DNA of 64,000 bases from contig NC_061126.1 of assembly GCF_905220365.1 (NCBI RefSeq), forward strand, positions 7,130,001 through 7,194,000. The letters are read 5' to 3'. A program made the position numbers and the translations under genes. Positions 24,421-37,423 of the stretch are shown here, one piece after another; the stretch's first letter is position 1, and the number at the start of each line of letters is the position of its first letter. The notes below the pieces were generated by a model, which did not search any database, had not been told where the DNA came from, and saw only the letters and a program-made list of their open reading frames with translations. The DNA is from Vanessa cardui (Eukaryota; Arthropoda; Insecta; Lepidoptera; Nymphalidae).

Positions 24421-26078
24421 TCCTTGAAAGCAGACACAATTTTGACGTTAACTTTGAAGAAACATAATGTTAACGGGAATAAAATTTGCAACTCATGGAA
24501 ATGTGCATGTCTCACACGATACACATAATGGGTACATATGAATCTGGCAGTGGAGCGACATGGTGGTAAACAGTCTTCTCCAATAAGACAACAAGAGCGT
24601 CTAGCGGGGATACTGTTAGTCGCTTCTTCCATGACCCTTGCACGCATTTTTGGAATATACCTGTATATCTTATAAAAGAAATACGTTTCGATGATTCAAT
24701 TTATAATAATTATACATTTAGAAATAAATGGTAATTATATTTACTATTTATTTTACGTTACTATTTAAATGTAAAAGTATTTTAAGTATGAAAAGAATGT
24801 AAGTACTTATTCCCGTTCTGTTATCAGCAACAATGTACAGAATCTATTTTCTTTGCCCATTTGAATAAATATTTTGTTTCTCTCGATATTGTCTTGCGGG
24901 ATGCGATACACAAAATAATCTCGGATTTCATCTAGTGGTATTCAAAATATTCTTTCAAGAACATGTGTGCACGCTACAACGATTATTACTAAGGTACGAT
25001 TTGAATGGAAATTGTAAAAATGAAATCGGTTACAGAGATTATATGAAATATTTATTATTTCTACATTGGTATAGTCATTTCATTTAATATATCATTGAAG
25101 AGTTTGTAGTCGTCATCTAGACATCACATGTAAATGTTATACTAATTAATCGGATCCAGCCATGGATATCGTAGGCCTTTCATGCAGTCAAACTGATCGT
25201 ATCCAAGTAGTTCATTTATGAAATCGAAATTATCAAATTTTAAAAATGGTGAAATGGAACCGATGTTATTTTAAAAAACAGAATAATTACTATGATTATT
25301 AACACGAATGTTGTTTTTGTCACCGTTTAGTGACTGATAAATATGTAATGAGTAATGAAGTACTTTTAAATTTTATTCGAATTAATTAATTGGTTAACAA
25401 ATTATTATTGACAAAAGAAAACATAAGTTCAATTAATAATACATAAAAATAATATTTAAAATTTAATTAATTGCTATTCTGTTACGTTTCATAGAATTAT
25501 TATTAAATATTTTCATTATATGTATAGAAGTTTAATTTGATTTGAAAACCAGAGCATAAAACAAAATATCGATAACATTATGAAAAACTGCTTCCGATTT
25601 CCTAGATGTCCTTAATTGTATCTGTGTGCGTTAGGTACATGACGTAGTTGGCATTATTACACAACTGCACCCAAATTATTTATATATTTTAAAGGGAAAT
25701 AAAAGAGAATATTTGTGTTATTACTTTTAATTTGTGTTCAGATTTGTATGAATTTGTGCGGCTTATATGTTTGTTTTTCTAGTAGTAATTTAGTTAAAAA
25801 AAAACGGTGAAACTTGGACTACTAAGCAACGATGGCACATCTTAGATATTTACGGATCTTTATTTCGTGCTTTAAAAGATCGGGATTCTTTGAGTCACTC
25901 AGATTCAAGTTCCAATATTTTTTCATCAAAAGAAAATATGTAATGAAGGATCTCTATAACAGTATTTTTTTTATTTACTTTATGCATGTACGAGTAGTAA
26001 ATCGTAATAAGTAAATCGTTGAGCCGATTACAGGTCAATTGCAGGTCAAACCATGTAGAAAAACTTACAAAAAATAAC
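24421..26078. other. AT-rich non-coding DNA
   Basis: No gene or repeat recognised up to the Penelope insertion. Confidence 0.6.
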
Positions 26079-26101
26079 TGTTATCGATCATCAAGCTGCC
26101 C

Positions 26102-26719
26102 GTGCCTCGCCAGCATCGCAGAAGCCGTATCAAGCCACCCACAGTTGAGCGACAACCTGCATTTCTACCATATGTGAAGGGAGTTACAGACAGGATTGGC
26201 AACATCTTGAAGCGAGCTTCAATTAAAACCGTTTACAAGCCTCATAAGAAAGTGAGCCAGTTCTTGAGACCTATCAAGAGTAATATTCCTTTACAAACTG
26301 CAGGAGTATATAAACTCGAATGTGAGTGTGGTTTATCTTACATAGGCCAAACAAAGAGAAGTATCGGTACCAGGGTCAAGGAACATATAGGAGATGTCAA
26401 AAATAGGCGTTCTTCTAAGTCTGCAGTCTGTGAACATGCTCTGGATAAACCTAACCATTTTATCCGATTTGATAAACCACAGATCCTCGCTAGAGAACAC
26501 AGATTCATTCCTAGAATGATACGCGAGGCTATTGAAATTCAAAAACATCCGAACTTCAATAGAGAAGATGGTTGGAGACTTTCTAACACCTGGGATCCAC
26601 TTATTAAAAATTTAAAATCCCAAATCCAACAGACTGCAAGACCTAAAGATACAGTTAGTGCCTTCTGCGTGCAACCGGAACGTTACTCAAGATATCAATT
26701 GAGAAATCGTTGGCGGTAG
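26102..26719 (+). pseudogene. Penelope C-terminal GIY-YIG endonuclease fragment
   Basis: This is a 205-residue open frame. The GIY-YIG nuclease domain is clear: GVY at residues 68-70, YIG at 80-82, arginine 91 and histidine 95 in TRVKEH, the likely catalytic glutamate at 142 in REAIEIQKH, then an asparagine (151 or 153) and the motif WRLSNTWDPLI at 158-168. Cysteines 74 and 76 fall between the GIY and YIG motifs, as in the zinc-binding arrangement characteristic of Penelope endonucleases. The upstream segment LPYVKGVTDRIGNIL followed by TVYKPHKK is the usual linker after the reverse transcriptase. No ATG opens the frame (it begins GTG, open from 26078), because the element is truncated at 26091. 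In a full element the domain nicks target DNA; here it is a remnant with no expected expression. Confidence 0.88.
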
Positions 26720-26770
26720 TTGTTAATAATATTTCCTTTGTTCTTCAAATAGACAAATGTCATCTTAGTC

Positions 26771-26816
26771 TGCCCGTGACCACGAACACTGCAAAGTGCT
26801 CGAAACGTCGGGATGT
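26771..26816 (+). ncRNA. Hammerhead-ribozyme-like motif in Penelope 3' region
   Basis: A hairpin of 7-bp arms with one A-C mismatch (CGAACAC 26783-26789 with GTGCTCG 26796-26802, loop TGCAAA) is followed by GAAACGTC. CCCG at 26773-26776 could pair with CGGG at 26809-26812. This resembles the compact hammerhead ribozymes known from Penelope terminal repeats (stem II, GAAA, minimal stem III, GTC). The CTGATGA box is not intact, so this copy is probably inactive or degenerate. Confidence 0.35.
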
Positions 26817-27999
26817 TTAAAAATAATTAATATACGCGATTCATCCGTTATAAATAGTTTTATTTAAATGTGTAATCATCGCGAAAATTTAAGACAACGT
26901 TATGTTATCGATCAATTAAGTTGCAGAGAGTGGTTAATTTTTGTCCATACAGAATATAGCTACAGAAGCTGTTATTCTAGTTCTAGGTTCTAAGAATACA
27001 TTCGATTACTAGAATTTAATGAAAGATCTGAATCTTATACTTGAGTTTGAATTATGGAGTAAATTCGTATGAAAATGAATGTAGCCACAAACATTAATTT
27101 ATTGGCTCCAGATAATTTCGAAAGAATATAGTCTAACATAGAAGTCAGTCCACTGTGGGCCTTTATATGCATACAGGCCCATTTGCTCAATAAAAGAAGT
27201 CACAGTGTATTAAAGTGTGTGGTTATTTTCTACTGAACAGACTAGCTGAACACACTCAAGTTAAACCTAACCTAATAATTTGGAAGTCAATATTCAGTAA
27301 AATCTAGAATATAAATATAATGAATGATAAAAATATTCTTAAGATATGTGATCTAAGCTTGCAAGTCTAAACAACACCTTTAAGGAATTTAGGAATTATT
27401 GAGACTTCAAACTATTTTTAGTTAAAATTATCTGGAATCATATATTATTAAAAGAGAGCTGGAGTGAAATATTTGATGTATTTATATTTAATATTGCTAT
27501 AGTAAGCAATAGCATACGATTGCTTCACTTACACTTCACACTTAAACTTCTGTCTTAAAGCTTATTTCACCAAGATGTTTCCCTGCGGCTAATGTTCTTA
27601 ATACTAGTATAAATATGGGTTATATAAAGGGGGTTTAACTTTATTATGTGTCCATGTTGATAAGAAATTCGCAAATCTTGTAAACAATGCGGTGAGAGGG
27701 TTATAAACTAATATTAACAAGCTAGTATCACAAACCGCATGATCATGAAAATGTACACGATCCCTCTCGGTATTGCAGGATAACTTCCATGTTTGGTCTC
27801 CATACATTATTTATCACATTAGTTGTGCCTTGTTTACGTTGGCCGCTTGCTAAACTACCCTTCTAGTTGAATTCAAGGTTTATTACGTACACGAAATAAG
27901 AAGCAACACACTAGACAAGAAGTAATCATATCACTAGTACTTCTTAAATTATTTACTTTTTACATTTAATCAAAGATCTTTTACGCACAACTATGGGTC

Positions 28000-28160
28000 A
28001 AAACCAAAATCAAATATTTTGTACAAATAGGCTCATAAAGGTCATTATACTGATGAATGAAATATATAGTTACCCCTCATTTGGAAAGCAGATTCAACCC
28101 AGAAGAACCGGCAAGAAACTCAGTACTTACTTTTTCCAAATTTTTAATAGGCCAATTTCT
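28000..28160 (-). repeat. CR1/Jockey-like LINE 3' end, diverged
   Basis: AGAAGAACCGGCAAGAAACT CAG is diagnostic, preceded by a degraded AATCAAAAT-type terminal run. The family member nearest in structure is 46910-47095. Confidence 0.6.
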
Positions 28161-28984
28161 AAATAGCTATGGAATCTTCTCATAATAGAACATGGCGTGC
28201 CTCAGAAAAGGTAAAAACTATTTGTTAAGAAATAAAATATATGTGATGATAAGAAATATAATATAATGATTACTGGAAAACGTGCGCTTTTCATGTATTT
28301 TATTGTAATTCTGACAAAGACAACCGATTGTCATTATTCAATGACATGAAATGCGTTATATTTATAAACACTAGCAGCATAAAGTTCTTATCATCGAAAC
28401 GCCCACTTCCCGATAACTTTCGTTCGAATTATTTGACATGCAAAATTAACCTGCGACCGTTTAAATGTTTTTGCGAATAAAAATAACTGTTTAAAAATGA
28501 AATAAATGATAAGATGCAAATGAAACAGTGTGATAAGAACGTTTATAAAAGATGGCTTGTTTAGTACCTAAATGAATATAGGTATACTAGCAGTTCATCT
28601 ACTGGAGCTCTTCAAAATTAGACCATAACCGATTTTATGCACATCTAGTGTTCCATAATCACTGGGACAAAAAAGCTTACGCTATTATTATGTAAGATTA
28701 TATTGAGGTTGAAATGTTTGAAGAAGACTTAATTAAAAACAAAATCTAATTCCCACAAGTTAGTAAATCTAAGAAACTATAAATTTGCTGTAAATCAAAC
28801 TGGATCGGAAACCCCAGACCTTAATAGACCAATACAAACGGGAGTGTCGTATGAAGTGATTAAAGTAACATTATGCAGGATTTGTTGTTGTTTGAGAGAA
28901 TTATAACACTATTATCAGTCACCGCAAAACTAAATCACTAGATTATTATGAGTTATAGCATCACTGCAAAAGTTCTGTTACTAA

Positions 28985-29055
28985 ATAGTAATGTATCGCT
29001 TTGGCTACGCTATTGGTCTAAACTCTAGCCTATGAGGCTGCAAATTTCGAGCTCG
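28985..29055 (+). mobile_element. tRNA-like SINE (third family), badly decayed
   Basis: TTGGTCTAAACTCTAGCC, TATGAGGCTGCAAATTTCGA and TCAATTACTACG resemble the third family in order. The B box is lost. Confidence 0.35.
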
Positions 29056-32000
29056 TAAATTCAATTACTACGTTTGAGAAAATTATTAAACATTTTGTTT
29101 TAGAATTTTCATCTTATAAAATATCAGTCTCCGTTTCTAAATAACCAGATTCTTCTATTGTATATAATATATACAAGAAAAAAAGTTGTATGCAAATTGA
29201 ACTTTTTCAAACATATAATACCAATACATCTTAAAAAACACGTTCTTAAAAATATTGATAAACTTCAATGTAAAATAAAAACTTTTTACAAGTAAAACAA
29301 TAACAGAAACTTAGGGTTCAGTAAGCGCTATAGAACCCGTAAAAATGACTCGTTCGTCAATACCTTTTGAAATACGGTAATGGAAATACGAAATAAAACA
29401 GAAAGCAAAGTATGATTAGTGTATGCCATACATTCCATTGTCAGGTTTTACGGCCGCCCGCCTCTGCAATATACATTTAAACTCGAAATATATTTAAATG
29501 TTTCCCAGTACAGTTTTTTCTTTGTTATTGTATTAACATAAATATTCTTTCTCTTTTAAATTATATAATACAATATTTTATTAGTATCCCAATAATCTGG
29601 ACTTTTGTTTCTCACGATTCCCCCTATATTTTTTATGCCTGTTAATCCTTTTATTTATATGAGTTTCCCTGTAGTCAGATCAAATGGATCTGTCAATTTG
29701 AATGCTGACTAACCAATTAATGCTTTTAGCTAACTCGCGATGAGATTCCAGACGAACAGACGGGCAATATAATTCTACTTGAGTTTTATTTGTCAAAAAT
29801 GTGCACAGACATTTTACATTAGGAATATAATGTTTAATTTTATTTTCTCAAATGTGGTTTGTTGAGATTGATGTTTCCAAATATTCTCATATTAAAGTTA
29901 CATAAAATCAAATTTGCATGTACATACACGTCTTGAATTTAAGAATAATATTTAAATATTAACGATACATAATCAGCTAATTTAAGAGTGGGAAATACGA
30001 AACTCTTTTGAGAAAATGGTTAAAATATAAGATGTAAATATACGGATATTATTTGACCATTTTTTTAAAGCATAAAAACAATTAAAACCTTAGTCTACTT
30101 TCATAATACGAATATCAATAGTTTTACTTGAAACAATTCATTTTGCGGCAACTTTTAATTAACGTCATAGTACTTGAAACAAGATGCAGGGCTCTGTGGA
30201 TAGCATAACGGCCGCAAACGCAATCAGACGGTAATCGGAAATGTCTGGTTAGCCTATTCACATTTTATCTTCCCCGCGACATGGGTGGATAAAAATGATA
30301 GACCAGCACATAATGATTGTTATAAAGGAAAAACTGGATACTATCATTTGAACTGATTTAAAATTAAATACTGAATTCATTTATATTATATCGATTTTAA
30401 GTAATGATAAAATTAATTATAATTAGGATAAAATGTATAGATAAAAAAAACACACGTTAGATGGTCAGAATGATGTTCTTATGGCGTATTTTGGCTACGG
30501 TGAACATTTCAGCGGATTCAGAGCATTTACGGACTGATGCAAGATAGTTTAAACATTATCGACTACCAGATGCCGAACTGTTGCTAAGAATTTCTCGGGA
30601 TGAAACCCAATAACTTTTTGTTGGTTAAACCTCGGGTTTGAAGCAAGAATATCTCGATCAGTGATCTTATAAACTAGCTATTTAAATATCGTGGAATAAA
30701 TGTAACTCAGATATTTGTCCTTCCAATGCCTAAATATAACCCAGGTACAAAGATTTTTTTAAATCGATTAATGCACTTAATTTCCCTGTAATTAGCAATA
30801 AATAACCTCTTCGTAATTAGATAGTTTAACACTAGCCTAGTTTAAAATATACACAAGGGATGCTTAAAGCCATTATCGAAAACGAACCCATGCCCACAAC
30901 AAATCACTCGCCTAGTATTTACGAAAATAGGTACGTATCTAAATGCAGCATGCCGATGGGGTTCAATAAATGGCCGTAAAAGGAATCAGCATAGGTATTA
31001 TAAAACCGACGAGTGATCAGTTGATGCTGTGTGGCTACAAGGCATCCCGTTCGGTGCTCGGGAAATTAAAAGTCCTGTGCAAGCTACAGTTGTTTGCGGT
31101 GGCGTACGGGTACGTTTTGTTTGAGTGCACATGCACTCGCTACAGTGACGCTGCCTCCCTTCGTTATGATTAATGTGGGCCGTATTTACCTACAAATAAA
31201 ATGTATCGCGCTTGGGATGGATTGCGCCGTAATTTCAGTTTTCATATCCATTTGTCTATTTTGTATGAGATCAAAGCGCGGAAAGGCTTTTACGGCTATC
31301 GTGTTGTATCGTGGCTACGCAACACAGCGTTGCTTTTTACAATGTTTTTTTTTCGAACCATAATTATTTTTATTGACATTGATAGTACAAACAGTAGCTG
31401 GCTACTAAATGTTCGTAATAATTCAGATGGAATAACATTTCCATAACTTGCACATCTGCATGATGATTTTGGGTTAATGGTCCAGGGATGTTTATTTTCA
31501 ATTATGACTCAATCTTTCTACACCTCAGAAAATGGTTATTATGCGAATAATCAAACGATATCATTAATTATAGGAAATTAATGAGCGTGCAAATTATTTA
31601 GAAAGCAGCCGATCAGGGATTGTTTTATAGCCGCTGTCCTCAAGGCGGCGCGAAGATTTATCGCAGTCGGCGCCGACCACTAACGACGGCCGGCTGCCCA
31701 CCGACCGGGTCTGACTGATGCTCTACATTTGTTTCAACTGATTTACTTTCCTATTCGCACACATTTCCTCTCCTCACACAAATAAATCGTGTATTATTGT
31801 TAAATATATTTCTCGGAATCCAGGCATGTGTTTGCTTAAAGTGATTATTGTAATTCTCAAACAGAAATCGTCACTTCACGTAACAAAATAACTTGTGAAA
31901 CTAACCAAACAATTGTTGCAGTCAAATCTTAGATACGTTATCTATTTTGGAACACGTCCATTTATTTATATGTTATTGTTAGATTGAAATCCAAAAGTCT

Positions 32001-32354
32001 GGCTCGTTTGCCTGGAAAAGTTTTCATTAGAAGCGAGTAAGTTTGTGGCGAATGTGCGAGTGGGAGCGTTTGGCACAACGCTGATAACACAACAAACAAC
32101 TTGTTACAAACGTGTTTAGTTTTAGTTATTGCTTCGAGTTCGACGCTTTAACTCATTGGTCTAATAATGAAGTGGGTACAACCACAATAATTAAGCATTT
32201 GGCTCATTTGTCTGTTCAGTGCAAAGTGTTTTCTCTTATATTATAAACAAAAAATATATCTATCACCAAACCACGTGGTCTATGATTCCACAGTAGCTCG
32301 TTTTACTTTTGATTTGTATTTAATTATTTAACTTCTCAATGTAAATATTTCTTT

Positions 32355-32395
32355 AAAGAACCGGCAAGAAACTCAGAGGTTAAATTTTATATTTA
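32355..32395 (-). repeat. CR1/Jockey-like LINE 3' end, tiny remnant
   Basis: AGAACCGGCAAGAAACTCAG is retained from the family's conserved segment. Flanking similarity fades quickly. Confidence 0.45.
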
Positions 32396-33849
32396 CACGT
32401 CTGCTATTGGAAGTTATTTTGCCTTTGATTTAATTGTTGAAATATTGGTTTTTATTTTAAATTTTACTATTTATTTGTGTAGGTAAGTTGGCAAACTGGA
32501 CAATAGCTACAAGGTGAATTTAAATTCATTTATTAAGATGGCTTTCTGTTCCTTTTTTTATGACATAGATTTTAATGAAAAATCACCTATTTATATGCAT
32601 TGGCGCTGTAAAAAAAATAACCATTCCATACTGTAATACTTAGGCTTGCTCACCTGTCAACCCGGAAAACAATAATTCTTAGTGTTGCTCTTTGGCGGTA
32701 GAAAATCTGTATATAAAATATCTGTTTATATGTATCTAGTTTATATTCGTTTAAATTATTAATTCAGAAACATTTGAATCTTAGCTAGATGAAACGTAGA
32801 AAATTATAGTTAAAAATAAAAAGTATATCAAACACTTGTCTTCATTCTTTTTTACAACGCGCTGACACAAACGTCAGTGTGATCAAACGCTTTATTTAAA
32901 ATTGAAGTTATTGAAGTATCACTGAGATGCTGATTGCGATTGCTGACATTAGTTTTTAATATTCCTATATGTCATAGATTGGATTGAGGTCCGAATGATA
33001 AGTGAGCAAGCGCAATGCAGTGAAACCGTGATCGAGTCGTTTTTATTTTATCATGTCTTCTTATAGGTGTAGTTCAGAGACGATATTTCTACCGAGCAAA
33101 AGTTATACTAAGCAGATTTATGTAAGAATACTAGAACATGTCTTAGAAAAGGGGAGAGGTATGCTATTATACTCTTTACTCATATGTGGTATCTTAAAAA
33201 AAACATAAAACAAAAAAGTCAGAATGCCAGCAGTTTTCCTGATAACTCAATATCTAAGGTAATATTACATTAAACTGGCCACGTGCAGAGTACTGGCTCA
33301 TGTTTGACTCCAACTCGATACTAACCCTTCAGTTGAAACGCCCTCACCCCGCTGTTTTCCCTCGCGGCACACGGCGTAGCTTGTCTTTGCAGATTGACAT
33401 GACTATTTCAATATTTTAATGAATATATATTTTTAATATCAAAAAGGATTTATTGATTAACTTTTTATATCAGGTTTAGTCAAAGTGATGCAAGATTAAA
33501 TTACGCGCGGGCGCGCGGACGCTGTCCTGGGCCGAGTAACTGCTTTTTTTTCCGTACATTCGTTTGCTGGATGTCAAATAGAACTGTAAACCGAACGTAA
33601 ATTGGGAATTTGCGTGGATCGGAATTTGCGTTTACTAAAAGGTATTCATGTTGTACACATGCTTTACAACTCTATTTTATTTTACGTGGCTCGTGGTTTC
33701 GATAAGGTTTCGGTATCGATTTCACCTTTAAAAATATTTTTTTTTATGTTCTGTTTGAAATAATATTTACACTTTATCATATAAAAACATGTTTTTTTTA
33801 ATTTTGAATATGTACTCGCACGTAATGTAATCCACATATATGTATGTTT

Positions 33850-34267
33850 ATTATCTATTCTTATCATGTTGTTGTATATATGTTACTGTAAAAGCTCGAA
33901 CTACGATAAATCTTAAAATTTAAGAGTAAGTCTTAGGTTTTACCTACATGGGTTGGTAAGTGTAAGTATTTCTGAAAATAAGACGCTTTTATTGAACTAT
34001 TATATAATTACTATATTTACCGTAAATACTAAGATTAACCAGTAAAACCTACTAATTCTTTATATTAGTTTGCGATTCTAATAACCTAACCTAACATATA
34101 CTGCAATCGAATGGTAAAAGCTCAATAAAAGCGTCTTATTTTCAGAAATACTTACACTTACCAACCCATGTAGGTAAAACCTAAGACTTACTCTTAAATT
34201 TTAAGATTTATCGTAGTTCGAGCTTTTACAGTAACATATATACAACAACATGATAAGGATAGATAAT
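33850..34267. repeat. Long inverted repeat (146-bp arms, 126-bp spacer), foldback element
   Basis: The left arm 33850-33995 and right arm 34122-34267 are reverse complements over 146 bp with no gaps and one mismatch by eye. Together with the spacer 33996-34121 they form a 418-bp unit. The spacer is AT-rich and non-coding, with two TTAGG-like units. No transposase frame is present. A non-autonomous foldback or MITE-type DNA element is the likely origin, but no convincing target-site duplication is visible. A transcript would fold into a long hairpin, so a hairpin-siRNA source is an alternative. Confidence 0.85.
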
Positions 34268-35124
34268 TATCTCAGTACGACTCTGCAAAGTCTTTCCTAT
34301 CATAAGAATATCATTACCGGAAAAAATCATAAAATTCCGTAGATATTTTTAGCTCCATTCAACATTAATTATTTCAAATCTTATGTTATAAAAATATGAA
34401 TAAAAAGGCAAATTACTCAATATTAAATTACATAGAATAAAAAATTTATTAAGAAACTCAAAACTCATAGCAGAACACAAGCGTGAAATATCAAAATGTG
34501 ATAAGCGACATTGAGTATAGTAATTTTAATACGTATGGATTATAAGAACCAAATTGCCTTATCATCGAACGTCGTCGTTCGACATTTCGCGGGTGAGATA
34601 CAAAGTGATTTCTTATTTTACACGACTGCGTTTCTTGTCCTATTTGGTGGAATCGATGAAAGCTTAACATTTATGATTATCTTGTAAAATCATTCAATAG
34701 AGCTTGTAAGATTTAACTTAATGCAGTGAAACGAAAAATAGTTTATTAAACGTGTATTCTACAGTCATGTACATATAAAAAGGATAAATTGATTGTTTTT
34801 TATTTTTCTCTTGCTACACGTGAGGCGAAAACTGGCACATTAGACATACTTATACTTTGTCTTTTGTCCGTTACACGGTGTTGGGCAAGGGGCAGGAAGG
34901 GGAAGCGGTTTATCTGCGCTCCGGAACACAGGAAGACGTACGCTCCGTCCTGAGTCGCTGAATTCCTTTAGGCTTTACATTCGTTCTGAACTCCAATTAT
35001 AATATACTCGTTTCCATAATATATGCAGCAACGCTGTTATCCCCATATCTAGAATAGCCTTGGTCTCTTTTTACAAGTGACTTATTTAGTATTACAAGTG
35101 ATGTAAGATAAAATGCGAAATAAA

Positions 35125-35272
35125 ACAGTACCCTAAGTTACTCCTTATTACATGTAGCTACCAAGTCCCGTCAAAATCGGTCCAGTCATTCAGACGGACA
35201 AAAAAATCGTAAAAAATATTATTTTGGTATATGTACCGTGTATACTCGGTACATACATGTAATTAGTTACAA
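35125..35272 (+). repeat. Partial copy of the same RTE-like repeat as 1865-2141
   Basis: AAGTTACTCCTTATTACATG, CAAGTCCCGTCAAAATCGG and the hairpin ATGTACCG...CGGTACAT correspond in order to the reverse complement of the 1865-2141 copy. Both terminal ends are lost. Confidence 0.55.
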
Positions 35273-36654
35273 GTGAAATATTACAAGCCGACACTTCAAT
35301 TTAATATATGTATAGATTTCAGTTTCCTTTATAAACGCCCATATACATTTGAATTAGACGTATATATTACATTTTATTGTAAATTGATAAATTTGAATTT
35401 TATGTTTGTAGTGTAATAAATAGTTCTTAAATAAAACTCGCCTAGAGTCACAGAGTCAGGGTTAATATTACTCTACAATGTATTTTAAATAATATCCGTA
35501 TTTTCTTTACTAAAAGTATCTGTATTTTCAGTTTAACAAATTTTCTTTATAAATACAAATTTCATATTATTTCGTCTCAGCCTGAGCTCTCTCCTCTTCG
35601 GCGCCTTCCAAGAATATTACGTTGATAAAATTATTTGTCCCTTGCAACGTTTTATTCTCTTATCATGGAACGTACGTTCCTGTACAGTTGGTCTTTCCTG
35701 CTTTGCACTACAAAGCGTACTCTCCTCGGGCACTGTTCGATCTTAAGGATCGCTTGAAACAAATGCATGCTTTATTTTCTCATATGTGAATCATTTTAAA
35801 ACTAAACCAAAACCTAATTAACATTAATTTTGTTTAGATATATTACTCTATATCTAGATATATTACGACTACCGTGCAGAAGTTTTTAAATTAAAAATAA
35901 ACCTCGTAAAAGCGCATATAAAATCAAATAGCCTTATCGGTGTATAAAATAATATCCTGTTACTACCATGAACCCAAGGTTACATGCTAATATGCAAAAT
36001 AAAACTACACGACATTATTTAAACTGACAAGTAAGCATTCATTGCAATAAAAAAATGCAAAAGGAATTCTTTATGTAGAGCTAATTCTAGGCGAAGTCCA
36101 TGGTCAAAGAAAATAAAACGACTTGAAAATCGCTTAAGCAAATATATTAAGCCTGACGCGTTCATTTGTACAGGATTCCGTTTAATAAATTGTACGATAT
36201 TACAAGTTTTGGATATTTCATCGTATCATATAATATTATATCATGTCATATCACGTGATATTACAGTTTTCTGTTCGTGGTCACATACATATATTCGTAC
36301 GTTTAGGGCAATGTAATGCATAAATTATTTTCGGCAGATTTTTTTTTCCTTTTTCTTAAACACAAATATTATCATTTTTTTCGAGTTGGATATCTAAACG
36401 CACAATGATTATTGTGTAATATTTGGTTTTGTTGGCTATTGATATATTTTTTATAATGGTTCTTCTTATTTTATTTACTGGTCGCTAAAAAACTTTAAAT
36501 AGTGTATTGCAGCAACTCTTTAAAGGTGCGCGTAAATGTCTACCCGCAAGAAATACGAGAAAAGCTAATGACGCCATTTCCTTTAACCCAACTAACCCAC
36601 CGCAGTGCAGCTACGCCAAATATAATTTTCAAAGGTGTTCACTAACGATAGGTA

Positions 36655-36728
36655 ACACATAAATTTAAACTGCGATAGTAATAGGCTACTAGTTCCCGGG
36701 TTTGATTTAAGGTCCGACCGAGCTGAAA
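36655..36728 (+). mobile_element. Possible tRNA-like SINE fragment
   Basis: AGTTCCCGGGTTTGATTTAA GGTCCGACCGAGC resembles the B-box half of the third family. The A-box half is poor. Confidence 0.3.
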
Positions 36729-37160
36729 ATTTAGACGATTTTCAAAACTATTTAATAAATAAACATTAAATGAAATGTTTTAATAAATATAGTGTGGTTT
36801 TTATTTAATATTAATTTATGAAATTTGTGTTTTTTATTCGTAATGTAACATATATTTGTTTAGGTACTGTGTAATTATACTTTTCATAATTAGCTCTGTA
36901 CTGCACGAATTTATTGCTAAGTTTGATAAGGAAGTTCTAAGCATTTTCACCCTTTAAGTTATATTACACTTCCTGTGATAAAAAGTAGTATATATCTGTA
37001 CCTTTGCATTCGGTTTGAAAGCTATCGAGGCAAGTTGTATTTAAATTCATGACGCGTGTAAGCAGAGACAAACGATAGTAATGATTCTCAAGGTTATATT
37101 TTTATCATACTGCCGTGGTATATCTATAATGCCGTTATCTACCTAAACTCAATTATTTAC

Positions 37161-37423
37161 TTGGTGTGTACTACCCACTCATCAGTTATTCTATCGCCAA
37201 ATAACATACTGAGTACATATTGTTGTGTTCCGGTTTGAAGGGTGAGTGAGCCAGTGTAACTACAGGCACAAGGGACATAACACCTTAGTTCCCTAGGTTG
37301 ATGGAACATTGAAGATGAAAGGAATAGTTAATATTTCTTACAGCGTCATTGTCTATGGGTAATGGTGACCAATTACCATCAAGTGGCCCATATGCTCGTC
37401 CGCCAACCTATACTATAAAAAAA
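37161..37423 (+). mobile_element. Poly-A SINE-like retroposon, internal 5' deletion
   Basis: It matches the family from TACCCACTCATCAG to the poly-A after CCGCCAACCTATACT. The GGGCTTTGTGCAAGCCCG block near the 5' end is missing. Confidence 0.85.

Larger units (their letters stand above)
26091..26902 (+). mobile_element. Penelope-like retroelement, 5'-truncated, with 12-bp target-site duplication
   Basis: The 12-bp sequence TGTTATCGATCA occurs at 26079-26090 and again at 26903-26914, bracketing 812 bp that contain the C-terminal GIY-YIG frame and a 3' tail. The reverse transcriptase part is missing, so this is a 5'-truncated copy that cannot move by itself. The intact duplication and uninterrupted frame indicate a fairly recent insertion. 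Downstream of the frame, 26771-26812 contains the CGAAACGTC core typical of Penelope terminal regions. Confidence 0.85.
26915..33849. other. Large AT-rich stretch with GC-elevated islands
   Basis: It holds the LINE ends at 28.0 and 32.36 kb and a decayed SINE at 29.0 kb. Islands at 30945-31165, 31615-31740 (CGGCGCGAAGATTTATCGC), 33340-33390 and 33505-33545 (GCGCGGGCGCGCGG) are candidate regulatory DNA. The frames at 30970-31446 overlap one island and show no known domain. Confidence 0.45.
34268..37160. other. AT-rich DNA with one island
   Basis: GC-elevated parts at 34870-34960 and 35580-35760 (with the 14-bp palindrome GGAACGTACGTTCC). One RTE-like remnant at 35.1 kb; no gene found. Confidence 0.5.

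Noticed and set aside
24330..24647. 105-codon minus-strand frame
   Set aside because: Its C-terminal half is antisense to the duplicated RTE-like end and the rest shows no domain or coding bias.
27604..27807. 67-codon minus-strand frame starting MYGDQTWKLSCN
   Set aside because: No splice sites or family match; ends in AT-rich sequence. Could be a conserved block but coding is not supported.
30970..31446. Three overlapping plus-strand frames of 67-89 codons
   Set aside because: Mutually overlapping frames with no shared coding bias or domain; the GC-elevated block itself explains the scarcity of stops.
34081..34096. CCTAACCTAA telomere-like units
   Set aside because: Only two units, inside the foldback spacer; a similar pair occurs near 27266. 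Far too short for telomeric or subtelomeric sequence.
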